DNA of 64,000 nucleotides from Anaerocolumna sp. AGMB13025 (GCF_029689925.1 NZ_CP121445.1:6444501-6508500), one strand, 5' to 3'; shown: positions 8,602 to 16,763, numbered from the stretch's first letter. A program made the numbers and translations. Notes: generated by a model from the letters alone, not told the origin.

Positions 8602-8682
8602 GTTAATGGACATTTTACCATACATATAACGACAGCATATGTTTTGGCTGTTGTTTCACAAATTTCATTGGAGGTCAATAGA

Positions 8683-9852
8683 ATGCCGCAGCAAGAAAAA
8701 ATATTTGAAACGATCCCAGCAGGTACCTTAGGTATTATATCTTTGGAGAGCAGCAAATCACTGGGACAGAAAGTAAATGATTATATTGTGGATTGGCGGA
8801 AAGCGAGAGAAAACGAACATACATCTACAATAGCATTTGCCGGTTACCAGCGTGATTCCTACTTAATCGATGCAGGCTGCCCTAGATTCGGCACAGGTGA
8901 AGCCAAAGGTATTATCAGGGAATCCGTTCGTGGATCTGACTTATATTTATTACTGGACGTTTGCAATTATAGTTTAACCTATACGGTTTGCGGACAAACC
9001 AACCATATGTCTCCCGATGACCATTATCAGGATCTAAAGAGAATTATTGCAGCAGTTGGCGGCAAAGCCCGCAGAATCACTGTAATTATGCCTTTCTTAT
9101 ATGAAAGCCGTCAGCACAGAAGAAGTTCCAGAGAATCCCTTGATTGTGCATTGGCTCTACAGGAATTAACTAATATGGGTGTGGAAAGTATTATCACTTT
9201 TGATGCTCATGATCCCAGGGTACAAAACGCTATTCCCTTAAAGAGTTTTGAAACCGTTCAGCCCACCTACCAATTCATAAAAGCTTTACTTAAAAAAGTA
9301 CCCGATCTTAATCTGGATGCGGAACATATGATGGTAATCAGCCCCGATGAAGGTGGTATGAACCGTGCCGTTTATTTTGCCAACGTACTTGGTGTTGACC
9401 TGGGTATGTTTTATAAACGCCGCGACTATACTACGATTATCAACGGACGTAATCCAATCGTAGCCCATGAGTTCTTAGGCACCGATGTGGAAGGCAAAGA
9501 TATGTTGATTATCGATGATATGATTTCTTCTGGTGAAAGTATGATTGATGTTGCCAAGGAATTAAAGAGAAGAAAAGCCGGCAGAATTTTTGTTGCTTCT
9601 ACCTTTGGTTTATTCACCAATGGTTTGTCCAAGTTTGATGAAGCTTACGAACAAGGCTTAATCGACAGGGTTTTAACGACTAATTTGGTTTACCAGACTG
9701 AAGAATTATTATCCAGACCTTATTATATTAATGTCGATATGAGTAAATATATTGCTTTATTAATTGATACGTTGAATCATGATTCTTCGATCAGCAAGTT
9801 ATTAAGCCCTACAGAGAGAATTCAGAATATTCTGAATAGGTATAAGAAATAG
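8683..9852 (+). CDS. prs: Ribose-phosphate pyrophosphokinase (long form)
   Basis: The enzyme makes PRPP from ribose-5-phosphate and ATP for purine, pyrimidine, histidine, tryptophan and NAD synthesis. The PRPP-binding motif MLIIDDMISSGESMIDVA (about residues 270-287) is intact, and the pyrophosphate/ATP regions (e.g. FLYESRQHRRSSRE, FDAHDP) are present. At 389 residues it belongs to a longer clostridial form than the usual 310-320. A TTG at 8644 is in frame, but GGAGG at 8670-8674 places the start at ATG 8683. It is monocistronic, with its own promoter and terminator. Confidence 0.94.
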   Translation: MPQQEKIFETIPAGTLGIISLESSKSLGQKVNDYIVDWRKARENEHTSTIAFAGYQRDSYLIDAGCPRFGTGEAKGIIRESVRGSDLYLLLDVCNYSLTYTVCGQTNHMSPDDHYQDLKRIIAAVGGKARRITVIMPFLYESRQHRRSSRESLDCALALQELTNMGVESIITFDAHDPRVQNAIPLKSFETVQPTYQFIKALLKKVPDLNLDAEHMMVISPDEGGMNRAVYFANVLGVDLGMFYKRRDYTTIINGRNPIVAHEFLGTDVEGKDMLIIDDMISSGESMIDVAKELKRRKAGRIFVASTFGLFTNGLSKFDEAYEQGLIDRVLTTNLVYQTEELLSRPYYINVDMSKYIALLIDTLNHDSSISKLLSPTERIQNILNRYKK

Positions 9853-9942
9853 GTTGTTGCGGTATTTTAGGATTTTATTTTACTATATAAATGCTATTTA
9901 TATAGTTAGCTTGTTTTGATTGATTAAGATTGGTTTATTATT

Positions 9943-9995
9943 AAAAGCCGGATGGGATGAAAGGTAGCTTTCAGACTGTCTGGCTTTTGTTTTTG
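9943..9995 (+). terminator. prs terminator
   Basis: AAAAGCCGGA (9943-9952) pairs with TCTGGCTTTT (9979-9988), allowing one G-T pair, and is followed by GTTTTT. It lies about 90 bp after the prs stop codon. Confidence 0.75.
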
Positions 9996-10085
9996 GGGGA
10001 TGTTTTATAGTGGGATATTTTATAGATTTAGGCTTTGGTTTGTGTGAGTCTTTGAGTCGTAAGTCTTTGAGTTATAAGTCTTTGA

Positions 10086-10393
10086 TTACAGGAAAGCATC
10101 GTTGATAAAATCAGCTTTTTCGTTATTGATGGAAGGATTCGTTATGGCAGCTTTTCTATGCTTCATATTCTTTGCCTGAATTCACTAATGGCTTTTCCAT
10201 GCGGCAAGGCAAGAGTGAAAATGCACAAACTCCTCGCTTTGCTCGTCAGACAGTGTGCATTTTCACTCTGAGCCACATGGAAAATCCATAAGTGAATTTG
10301 CAGGCTCAGAATGAAGCGCATAGAAATGCTGCCATAACGAATTCTTCCAGATGAGTGTTTCGAGCTGATTTTATCAACGATGCTTTCCTGTAA
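10086..10393. repeat. Long imperfect palindrome (308 bp)
   Basis: The outer 31 bp (10086-10116, starting TTACAGGAAAGCATC) is a perfect reverse complement of 10363-10393. Inner matched blocks include ATTCGTTATGGCAGC with its complement at 10328-10342, and GAGTGAAAATGCACA with TGTGCATTTTCACTC. It sits in the 816-bp gene-free stretch 9853-10668, together with the prs terminator and short direct repeats of AAGTCTTTGAGT (10045-10085). It has the same overall design as the palindrome at 604-867, and its end shares TTGATAAAATCAGCTTTT with a hairpin at 57.1 kb. Confidence 0.85.
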
Positions 10394-10668
10394 GTTTTAG
10401 GTTTTTGGCTGCAATGTTCTTACGGGAGTTCTATACAATTATGTTACAATTATTATTGGTTTTTCGGGAAAGTTACTTTTTGTTTGGTATCCTATTACTT
10501 TTACATAGTATAACTTTATAAATTTCATAAATTACCCAGTACAAATGGGCAGAATCGGACAGGCTATGTTGTATAATATAAGAGAATCGATTACTTATTG
10601 GTTTGAGTAGAAACATATGATTATTTTTTAATTATGATATATCTATTATAACATGGGAGGTTTTCTTT

Positions 10669-10965
10669 ATGAGTACATTTAAAGATATGATGGAACGAAC
10701 CACAATTCAGCATTTATCACATTTAATTAGGGATTATAAACAGACATCCATGATTTATGAGACTTTTGATAAAAGAGAAGAAATCGCCGACGATGATTTA
10801 TATAGTAGGCTTAGTGAATTCTTAAGCAATGAGCAGATTTTTGATATTGAACCTCTTTTGAATGAATACTCTTCTAGTATAGGAGAAATTTATTTTAATA
10901 TGGGGATGAAAGCCGGTGCCAGGCTTTTGCATCAATTATTGGATAATGAGGATAGGGATTATTAA
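10669..10965 (+). CDS. Hypothetical protein, 98 residues
   Basis: A GGGAGG ribosome binding site 9 bp before the ATG, and normal codon use, support a real gene. The product is small, hydrophilic, acidic and predicted mostly helical, without signal peptide, membrane segment or cysteines. I do not recognise a family with certainty; it is similar in size and character to small helical proteins common in Lachnospiraceae. A TATAAT at 10572-10577 could be a -10 element but has no good -35 box. No neighbour suggests a role. The following 397 bp (10966-11362) hold only the promoter and leader of the toxin gene. Confidence 0.7.
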   Translation: MSTFKDMMERTTIQHLSHLIRDYKQTSMIYETFDKREEIADDDLYSRLSEFLSNEQIFDIEPLLNEYSSSIGEIYFNMGMKAGARLLHQLLDNEDRDY

Positions 10966-11275
10966 GAAAAGACTATTCTTGTCCGTAATTGCCAGATATA
11001 GAAAAGTCTTAGGGGTATTTACATTATTTTATAGATCCATAAAGAGTAGATGATCGACTTATTGGTGTATTTACTACTTCCGAAATTATGCAGTAAACTA
11101 TGCGCTAACAATCATACCATTAAGATTGTTTCTGACCGATTTGTTGTAGATACTGTTTTACAATAATCACTTTCACTTTCGTTTAAAGTAAAGAAATTAC
11201 GTAGAAACTGATTTAGGAGCAGGTGATTAATAGATAGATATTTACATATTTTTCTTTTTTATTCGACCGTTCTAT

Positions 11276-11284
11276 GTTATAATA
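11276..11284 (+). promoter_or_regulatory. Extended -10 promoter of the small toxin gene
   Basis: TGTTATAAT (11276-11284) is an extended -10 box. The predicted transcript starts near 11291, giving a leader of about 70 nt to the toxin ATG at 11363. A T-rich stretch sits at the -35 position, without a clear consensus. Confidence 0.5.
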
Positions 11285-11362
11285 ATCATATCAAGTTAGA
11301 AAACAGAGGATAGTTATATGATTCCCTTTTCGGTGGAGTACGCAAGAAAAGGGGGTGGTACC

Positions 11363-11467
11363 ATGACATTGTTTGAATCCATAAACTTAATGTTGGAATT
11401 TGGATTATTCATCATTGCCTTTATCACCTTGATTATTAGTATAATCAAATCGATAATTAAAAAATAG
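11363..11467 (+). CDS. Holin-like type I toxin, 34 residues
   Basis: The frame encodes MTLFESINLMLEFGLFII and then a hydrophobic stretch ending SIIKSIIKK: a single membrane helix with a Lys-rich end. Start style and length match the 'putative holin-like toxin' family of Firmicutes type I toxin-antitoxin systems, related in plan to TxpA and BsrG. GGGGGTGG gives a very strong ribosome binding site before the ATG at 11363; a longer 49-residue version from ATG 11318 is in frame. Toxins of this class insert in the membrane and are silenced by an antisense RNA overlapping the mRNA 3' end. A perfect-stem terminator overlaps the stop codon. Confidence 0.75.
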   Translation: MTLFESINLMLEFGLFIIAFITLIISIIKSIIKK

Positions 11468-11505
11468 CTATCCTCGACCATCAAGCGTAGGATAGCTATT
11501 TTTTC
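11462..11505. terminator. Bidirectional terminator at the toxin 3' end
   Basis: AAAATAGCTATCCT and AGGATAGCTATTTT form a perfect stem around a 14-nt loop, with A-runs on one side and T-runs on the other, so it can terminate both the toxin mRNA and an opposing RNA. The left arm includes the toxin stop codon. Confidence 0.85.
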
Positions 11506-11564
11506 ATTCACACTGAATTGGTAATCAACTGACCTTCCAAAGTCCTTTGATTATTTCTATCTTG

Positions 11565-11593
11565 ATTATATATCACTTGTTAAAATAATGCAA
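11565..11593 (-). promoter_or_regulatory. Candidate antisense-RNA promoter opposite the toxin
   Basis: On the minus strand TTGCAT (11593-11588), a 17-bp spacer and TATAAT (11570-11565) would start an RNA near 11558 that runs into the 3' end of the toxin mRNA. This is where the antitoxin RNA of TxpA/BsrG-type systems lies. The -35 box is weak. A second hairpin, AGTGGCAG/CTGCCACT (11604-11625), lies just upstream. The remaining 11630-11918 is AT-rich with nothing recognisable. Confidence 0.4.
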
Positions 11594-11918
11594 GTGATTT
11601 GATAGTGGCAGTTTTTTCTGCCACTTTCTTTATTTTATCCATATATTAAAGAATTATTTTACTTTTTTCTTTATTTCAGAAATTATGTTTACCGTCTTAT
11701 CTGTTATTGTATATGGTGGAACATAACCTTTTTCTCACAATATTTCCCTCACTTTGTGCTCAATTTTGCACTTACATGATTACACTTTAATACTTTCTTA
11801 CTTGTACACTATTATACCGTACAAGTTTAAATATTACTACTACTTTCAAATAAATTTATATCAGTTCCTCCACATAAACAATCATTACATTAAGAGTGAT
11901 TTGGAATTAATTAACATT

Positions 11919-12464
11919 TTATTTGGAAGCAGAACTTATTGTAATGGGAATTTTTTTAACCCAACTAAGTTTTTTGCCAAATCTTCTTTCTGTATAAATG
12001 CACAGTATAAGCGGATTTTCAATCTCACTTAAATCTTTTTCTGAATTTATGTAAAATCTTGAAATGTACTCTCCTGCCTCATTAGGCAGAATATAACTAA
12101 CTATGGGCAGGTCATTGTTTATAAGGAAATTATTATCTCTTAATATTTTCTTGGCAATTATATAGTTTTCACCCCCAGCTCCTAAATTCTCCGGCACAAA
12201 GAATTTATTGCCATCTGTTGAATCAAATGTTAAATTTTTTAAGCCATTAAAATAGGGGTATATATTAAGGATGCCTTTTTTGCTTTTTATAACTTTTATA
12301 TCAAGACAGTATTTTTGATACTCGGATTTTCCTGTAGTATTGAGACCTAATGTTGCCTCTATCGTAACATCCTCCTTGTTTATGGTAGGTTTAATATTAC
12401 AGTAAATAATTATCAATATAAAACATGTAGATATAGCAGCATAAAAGCATATTTTTTTCTTCAT
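11919..12464 (-). CDS. Hypothetical membrane-anchored or secreted protein
   Basis: The 181-residue protein begins with KKK and a hydrophobic segment (residues 4-22, YAAISTCFILIIIY), a signal anchor or uncleaved signal peptide, followed by a beta-rich extracytoplasmic domain. A GGGAGAAAG ribosome binding site precedes the ATG. No lipobox is evident. I do not recognise a family; sequences of this kind are often single accessory genes. Codon use is AT-rich, as in the surrounding 11-13 kb. It lies directly downstream of a decayed gene fragment on the same strand. Confidence 0.65.
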   Translation of the reverse strand: MKKKICFYAAISTCFILIIIYCNIKPTINKEDVTIEATLGLNTTGKSEYQKYCLDIKVIKSKKGILNIYPYFNGLKNLTFDSTDGNKFFVPENLGAGGENYIIAKKILRDNNFLINNDLPIVSYILPNEAGEYISRFYINSEKDLSEIENPLILCIYTERRFGKKLSWVKKIPITISSASK

Positions 12465-12497
12465 ACTTTCTCCCTCATTAACTCTAAAAATAAATGA

Positions 12498-12692
12498 GAT
12501 ACACCTAGAATTTTCTCAAAATGTCGACCTATGCTTTAAACTCAGTAATTCCATAAGTTCTTTCGTTGAATATCTTTATCACCAATAGCCTTTAGTAATT
12601 TTTCTACTTGTTCGGTTACTTGTTCGGTATCTGCAATTTCACATAATGCATCATAAAAAGTTTTTAGCAGAAACTCTACGAATTTCCTGAAT
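12498..12692 (-). pseudogene. Decayed C-terminal end of a Fic-type protein
   Basis: One minus-strand frame reads KTFYDALCEIAD, then TEQVTEQVEKLLKAIGDKD. After a one-base shift the next frame continues STKELMELLSLKHRSTF and then meets a TGA. This order is the usual C-terminal tail (repeated T-E/D-Q-V, then a winged-helix start) of Fic family and related AlbA-type ATP-binding proteins. The N-terminal catalytic part is absent, and a frameshift plus a nonsense codon break the remainder. A 65-residue open frame overlapping its upstream end (12651-12848) is not convincing. Confidence 0.6.
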
Positions 12693-12836
12693 CAGCTCTA
12701 TGATCACAGCTCTCCTTAAACTAAATAAATATATTTGAATTATAACCCATAATATGGCAATGAACAAGTATCGCGTACTTTCATATCCATGAATTCCTGC
12801 TTCCTCCAATTTTTTTGATACCATTCTATTTTTTTC

Positions 12837-12865
12837 TTGATTTATCATACTAAATCCGGTAAAAT
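12837..12865 (+). promoter_or_regulatory. Promoter of the cation exchanger leader
   Basis: TTGATT (12837-12842), 17 bp and TAAAAT (12860-12865) form a reasonable promoter. The transcript would start near 12873, leaving about 57 nt of leader before the internal terminator at 12930. Confidence 0.5.
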
Positions 12866-12929
12866 CTACATATAAATACTGTTAATCCGGTTGGGCAGTT
12901 AACTGCTTCAAGATTTAAGCTTAAGGGTG

Positions 12930-12960
12930 GAGGGCTTCGTTAGAAGGTCTCTATTTTTTT
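12930..12960 (+). terminator. Leader terminator (attenuator) before the cation exchanger
   Basis: GAGGGCTTC (12930-12938) and GAAGGTCTC (12943-12951) form a 9-bp stem with one mismatch and a GTTA loop, followed by TATTTTTTT. No plus-strand gene ends upstream, so the structure lies inside the leader of the exchanger gene. The preceding leader has the palindrome GCAGTTAACTGC (12895-12906). Transcription attenuation or a small ligand-sensing RNA is the natural reading, but I could not match a named riboswitch. Confidence 0.6.
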
Positions 12961-12984
12961 GTGTAATAAGAAAGGACGGCTACT

Positions 12985-13974
12985 ATGCAATATTTTTTAT
13001 TAGTACTTGGTTTAGTTTTGATTATCAAATGTGCGGATATTTTAATTGACTCCTCTTCTAAAATTGCGAAACGATATGGGGTTTCTTCCTTTGTTATTGG
13101 AATCACGGTAGTGGCCTTTGGCACCAGTGCGCCAGAACTCGCAGTTGGGGTTGTTTCTGGTATATCTCATACCAATCAGCTTACCCTGGGTAATATAATT
13201 GGCAGCTCTTTAGCTAACACCGCCATGATTGTGGGCATTGCGGCCATTATCATGCCCCTTCGGGTTAAGGATTCTGTAGTGAGGCGTGAGATTCCAATGT
13301 TAATAGGAATTCAGATACTACTGGCTGTCATGCTTTTTCGTAATGGAGTACTCTCCCGTTTAGGTGGTGTTATACTCATTCTTGGCTTTGCTGCTTTTAT
13401 GTTATATATTATGAAAGATTCAAAGGGTTCTATGAAAATAGAGATTGATGCCGAAGGTGATATTGATACCGATGCAGATGGGAATCAACTTTCAAAGGAA
13501 ATAATAGAGGCTGGGAAGAATGAAAATATAATAAAGCTTTGGTGTTTTTCGATTATTTCCCTTACGGGTCTTTTTATTGGCGGAAAGCTGACAGTTGATA
13601 GTAGTACTTCTATTGCTGAAAGTTTAGGTTTAAGTGAAACCTTAATCGGTCTTACTGTGGTTGCAATAGCAACTACCATGCCGGAGCTTATCACCAGTAT
13701 TATAGCTGCTCTTAAGAAGGAACCGGATATTGTGTTGGGTAATTGTATTGGAAGTAATATTTTTAATATTCTTCTGGTGCTTGGGCTTTCCTCTGCCATC
13801 TCACCAATTCCAGTGGAGACAAGCCTTTGGTTGGATGTTGCTGTTATGATACTGCTTACGGTTTTGGTATTTATTATTTCTTGGTTCAGGAAATCAATTA
13901 AAAGACGAGCTGGTATTCTTCTTTTACTGTCATATGTGTTATATCTTGTGTACAAAGTGATTAGTGTGCTTTGA
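12985..13974 (+). CDS. Na+/Ca2+ exchanger family protein (CaCA, YrbG-like)
   Basis: The 329-residue integral membrane antiporter has two homologous halves. The first carries FGTSAPEL (about residues 45-52) and GNIIGSS, and the second carries TTMPEL and GNCIGSNIFN: the alpha-1 and alpha-2 ion-binding repeats. An acidic cytoplasmic loop (about 150-180, rich in D/E) separates them. It is expected to exchange Ca2+ or another divalent cation for Na+ or H+. AAAGGA precedes the ATG. The leader contains a terminator, so expression is probably set by attenuation. Confidence 0.92.
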   Translation: MQYFLLVLGLVLIIKCADILIDSSSKIAKRYGVSSFVIGITVVAFGTSAPELAVGVVSGISHTNQLTLGNIIGSSLANTAMIVGIAAIIMPLRVKDSVVRREIPMLIGIQILLAVMLFRNGVLSRLGGVILILGFAAFMLYIMKDSKGSMKIEIDAEGDIDTDADGNQLSKEIIEAGKNENIIKLWCFSIISLTGLFIGGKLTVDSSTSIAESLGLSETLIGLTVVAIATTMPELITSIIAALKKEPDIVLGNCIGSNIFNILLVLGLSSAISPIPVETSLWLDVAVMILLTVLVFIISWFRKSIKRRAGILLLLSYVLYLVYKVISVL

Positions 13975-13982
13975 ACCCTGTT

Positions 13983-14020
13983 AAAAAGGCTGATTCTTAT
14001 ATGTGCAGGAATCAGCCTTA
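13983..14020. terminator. Convergent terminator between exchanger and ptuB
   Basis: AAGGCTGATTC (13986-13996) and GAATCAGCCTT (14009-14019) form a perfect 11-bp stem. On the minus strand it is followed by TTTTT, so it best serves ptuB, and on the plus strand it may also stop the exchanger transcript. Confidence 0.75.
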
Positions 14021-14044
14021 TTAGCCCTGGGTCAATTTAAAAAA

Positions 14045-14698
14045 TCAATTATGTTTCCGGATTTGCCGCTCAATATACCAACGTATAATCCCAACAAATT
14101 CCGGCAATTCGCCAGCACTATTTTGATTTTTACATAACTGTTGTATTTTTCTCAACAAAGGTTTTGCATCTTGTCCAGGTTTTAATTTCCTTAATTGGTT
14201 TTGTACCGCTTTTAACGCAGCTTGACGATTATCGATCAAGTATCCATATGGATCATTTAGATTTAATACTTTATCCAGATCCTCCTGATAATCTTTATTA
14301 CTTGAATATATTTTTCCCTGTGCATCATAATAGATTGTTTCAATATCTGATCCATTCTGGGGATTTATATGTAATGCTTGACTTTTTTTCATTGTGTCAC
14401 AAGTAAACTTTTTGGGATCAATTTTTCTGTATTGATTCTGTAATTTCTCATTGCCCGTACATACTGCAAGCAAATTCGTGTAAATCAATTGGTTCTTTGC
14501 ATTTCTAGCCTCATAATGCTCAATTTTCGTATCCTTTGCATCCTTAATTCTCTTCATACAATATGCACACAAATACCCCTGTTCCGATAATAAGAAATCA
14601 CGTAATTCTGTTTTATCCAAACTATCAAAGTCCGCCCCAGGGGTATTCCTATGTGCTTTCAGACTTTGAGGTTCCGCATTTTTCTTAATGTATATCAA
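14045..14698 (-). CDS. ptuB: PtuB-like HNH endonuclease of a Septu system
   Basis: The 217-residue protein carries an HNH-type site: CAYC (Cys44, Cys47), KIEHYEARN (His61) and NQLIYTNLLAVC (Cys80). This is the pattern of the TIGR02646 family that includes Septu PtuB and retron-associated HNH proteins. Translation probably starts at the TTG at 14698, because AGGAGGG lies 8 bp upstream. It follows ptuA after 12 bp on the same strand. In known Septu systems PtuA and PtuB form a complex that degrades nucleic acid during phage infection; the assignment here rests on motif, size and order. Confidence 0.85.
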   Translation of the reverse strand: MIYIKKNAEPQSLKAHRNTPGADFDSLDKTELRDFLLSEQGYLCAYCMKRIKDAKDTKIEHYEARNAKNQLIYTNLLAVCTGNEKLQNQYRKIDPKKFTCDTMKKSQALHINPQNGSDIETIYYDAQGKIYSSNKDYQEDLDKVLNLNDPYGYLIDNRQAALKAVQNQLRKLKPGQDAKPLLRKIQQLCKNQNSAGELPEFVGIIRWYIERQIRKHN

Positions 14699-14710
14699 AG
14701 ATAAACCCTC

Positions 14711-16000
14711 CTATAATACCTCTAGATCATATGTCAATTTTGCCTGAACTACCTCGGAATCATTGCTCCCCAAAATATTTTCCAATTTTTCGAGCCGGTG
14801 TTTTGCATCTTCATATTTTTCCTCTGTGATAAATTTATAAAATTCATCTTTTAGATTCGTTACCTCCTCCGGGCGAACATCCACATGCATCATTTCTTTC
14901 AGTATTGCCGAAATGTCCCGTCCATAAGTTGTGTTACTTGGTTCATAGACTTTTCCATTATCAAGTAAAATGACATGTTCTTTTTTTACATTGGCTAAAA
15001 TACTTGGTGAATGTGTTGTCATAATAAATTGCACGTTAGGAAAAATGAAATGCAGATCCTCTACAATGCGCTTTTGCCATTCGGGATGTAAATGCATATC
15101 TACTTCATCAATCAGTACTATTCCTTTCGTTTCTTCCAAAACATGATCCAGTAATTGGGGATTAAGTACCGCCATTCTATATGCAATGTCAGCTACCATG
15201 CTGATGGTAATTTTTAAGCCATCACTTAACATCTTCATCGGCAGTTTTTCTAACACTCCATCTTTCTGATAGGTAATCTCAATTTCATGAGATTTCATTT
15301 TGTATTCAAAATTTGCCTTAATCTCAGGATTTTTAGCTCCTGAATAACACTTACCCATTGCTTTTTTTACCGCTTCTAATTCTGGGATAAGTTTTCCTTC
15401 CTGAAGCTGAATCGAAGTCATGTCTTCGAACCATTTCATCATCAATTTATCATTGGAAGCAGAATCAAGGCAATCCTTATATCCTGTCGTTCTTGTAAAA
15501 AAGGTTGAATTCTTGGAGTTATTTTTCATTTGTCTTTTTTGCATATATAAACGACCGGTACCATAATATGCAATCAGCGGTAGAATTGTCCCCTTATCTC
15601 CTTCACGTACGCGGGTTTGTAGTTTTTCACCATATTTCATAATATTTTTAGCTTCACTGATATGTGTTTTTCCATTTTGGGCATGTAGACTCCTTTTCCA
15701 TTCTACTTCACTGCCTTCTATATCAGCATGTGCCGTAATTTCTACAGGATATTGTTCTTCTGCTTCAATACGGCTTCCCAACTCATACATTTTTCTATGT
15801 GCATCTTCATGTGAAATTCCATTCGATGCAATTCCATCAAAACCAGCAATATAGCTTCCTAAAGCTGTTGATATTGCATCAAGAATCGTTGACTTACCTG
15901 AACCATTTACGCCAACTAAAATTGAATAATTCGGATTAAATTCCATTTGCAATTCTTCATAACAGCGATAATTTTTTAATTCCAGTGATTTTATGTTCAT
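14711..16000 (-). CDS. ptuA: PtuA-like AAA ATPase of a Septu system
   Basis: The 429-residue ABC/SMC-like ATPase has Walker A GVNGSGKST (residues 30-38), a signature region around MLSDGLK, Walker B IVLIDEVDMHLHPEWQ and a TTHSPSIL switch His, the arrangement of PtuA and OLD-like ATPases without a Toprim domain. AAGGAG precedes the ATG. With the HNH gene after it this forms the two-gene Septu anti-phage module. A small regulator gene lies 136 bp upstream on the same strand. A lone AAA ATPase of this family can also accompany retrons, but no reverse transcriptase is present. Confidence 0.87.
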   Translation of the reverse strand: MNIKSLELKNYRCYEELQMEFNPNYSILVGVNGSGKSTILDAISTALGSYIAGFDGIASNGISHEDAHRKMYELGSRIEAEEQYPVEITAHADIEGSEVEWKRSLHAQNGKTHISEAKNIMKYGEKLQTRVREGDKGTILPLIAYYGTGRLYMQKRQMKNNSKNSTFFTRTTGYKDCLDSASNDKLMMKWFEDMTSIQLQEGKLIPELEAVKKAMGKCYSGAKNPEIKANFEYKMKSHEIEITYQKDGVLEKLPMKMLSDGLKITISMVADIAYRMAVLNPQLLDHVLEETKGIVLIDEVDMHLHPEWQKRIVEDLHFIFPNVQFIMTTHSPSILANVKKEHVILLDNGKVYEPSNTTYGRDISAILKEMMHVDVRPEEVTNLKDEFYKFITEEKYEDAKHRLEKLENILGSNDSEVVQAKLTYDLEVL

Positions 16001-16136
16001 CTTAATACTCCTTCCTACTTCTGAATTTCATTACTCTTCTTATATTTCGATTATAGATATTATACCAATCTATACACTAAAACATTATTGTTTATCATAC
16101 TAACAATCCAACCATTCGTATAGCAAGTATTTTTTG

Positions 16137-16373
16137 TCATTCCTTAGACCTTGGTTCTGAATGTTCTTGTTCTTCTGTAACAAATTCTACAATATCACCT
16201 ACATTGCATTCCATCGCATTACAAATTTTTGCAAGTATCTCTGTTCCAACATTTTCGTTCTTACTTAATTTTGTTAAGGTAGTGGTACTGATTTTCGCTT
16301 TTACCCGCAATTGTGTTTTTGTCATATCTCTGTCTATTAACATTTTCCACAACTTTTTATAACTTACTTTCAT
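16137..16373 (-). CDS. XRE/Cro-type HTH regulator upstream of Septu genes
   Basis: The 78-residue protein is a single helix-turn-helix domain (MTKTQLRVKAKISTTTLTKL) of the YozG/Cro type, with an acidic tail. Two ATGs are close together. GAGGAG is one base from the first (16379) and 7 bp from the second (16373), so the second is chosen. It is read in the same direction as ptuA-ptuB and probably controls them and itself. A candidate promoter TTTACA-18 bp-TACTAT lies at 16458-16429. Confidence 0.82.
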   Translation of the reverse strand: MKVSYKKLWKMLIDRDMTKTQLRVKAKISTTTLTKLSKNENVGTEILAKICNAMECNVGDIVEFVTEEQEHSEPRSKE

Positions 16374-16428
16374 ACACATGCTCCTCTTATCTTAAGCTAA
16401 AAATAACTTAGTTCCATTTTAACACCAT

Positions 16429-16458
16429 ATAGTATCCCTGACTATTACTTTTTGTAAA
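16429..16458 (-). promoter_or_regulatory. Candidate promoter of the HTH-ptuA-ptuB operon
   Basis: Minus-strand TTTACA (16458-16453), 18 bp and TACTAT (16434-16429) lie about 56 bp before the HTH start codon. The rest of the 482-bp gap 16374-16855 is AT-rich and holds only the terminator of the next minus-strand gene. Confidence 0.4.
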
Positions 16459-16724
16459 ATTCTGATAAGTTTTTTGCATATGCGCATTTAATATTATATG
16501 ATAATGATTAAAAATTTTTTATGACGACTCATTTCCAACCACCTTCAATCACAAATTGTAAACAAATATCCGTAAACAATTATCGAATTCTGATCGTATT
16601 CTGATTACCGAATTTTGACGTGGACACGGGATTACTCCAAATATAGGATTACAGATTTATTACTGTACAGCCATGGTATCGTTCACCACATAGCAAGATA
16701 GAACATCCAGAAATTTTTCAGTTA

Positions 16725-16763
16725 CAAAAAAAGATAGATTACCTGTTAATTAAGCAATCTATC
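16725..16763 (-). terminator. Terminator of the alpha/beta hydrolase gene
   Basis: GATAGATT (16733-16740) and AATCTATC (16756-16763) pair, with more loop pairing. On the minus strand the stem is followed by seven T residues. Confidence 0.7.

Noticed and set aside
11754..12032. Plus-strand 92-codon frame
   Set aside because: It overlaps the end of the secreted hypothetical gene, is Tyr/Ile/Phe-rich from AT bias and has no ribosome binding site.
12651..12848. Minus-strand 65-codon frame
   Set aside because: It has no convincing ribosome binding site and overlaps the Fic-type relic in another frame; I could not support it as a gene.
13485..13955. Minus-strand 156-codon frame opposite the exchanger
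   Set aside because: It lies wholly inside the exchanger gene, whose alpha-repeat motifs are unmistakable.
14045..16000. Retron-associated ATPase-HNH pair
   Set aside because: No reverse transcriptase or msr/msd-like structure lies beside the genes, so a Septu system is the simpler reading.
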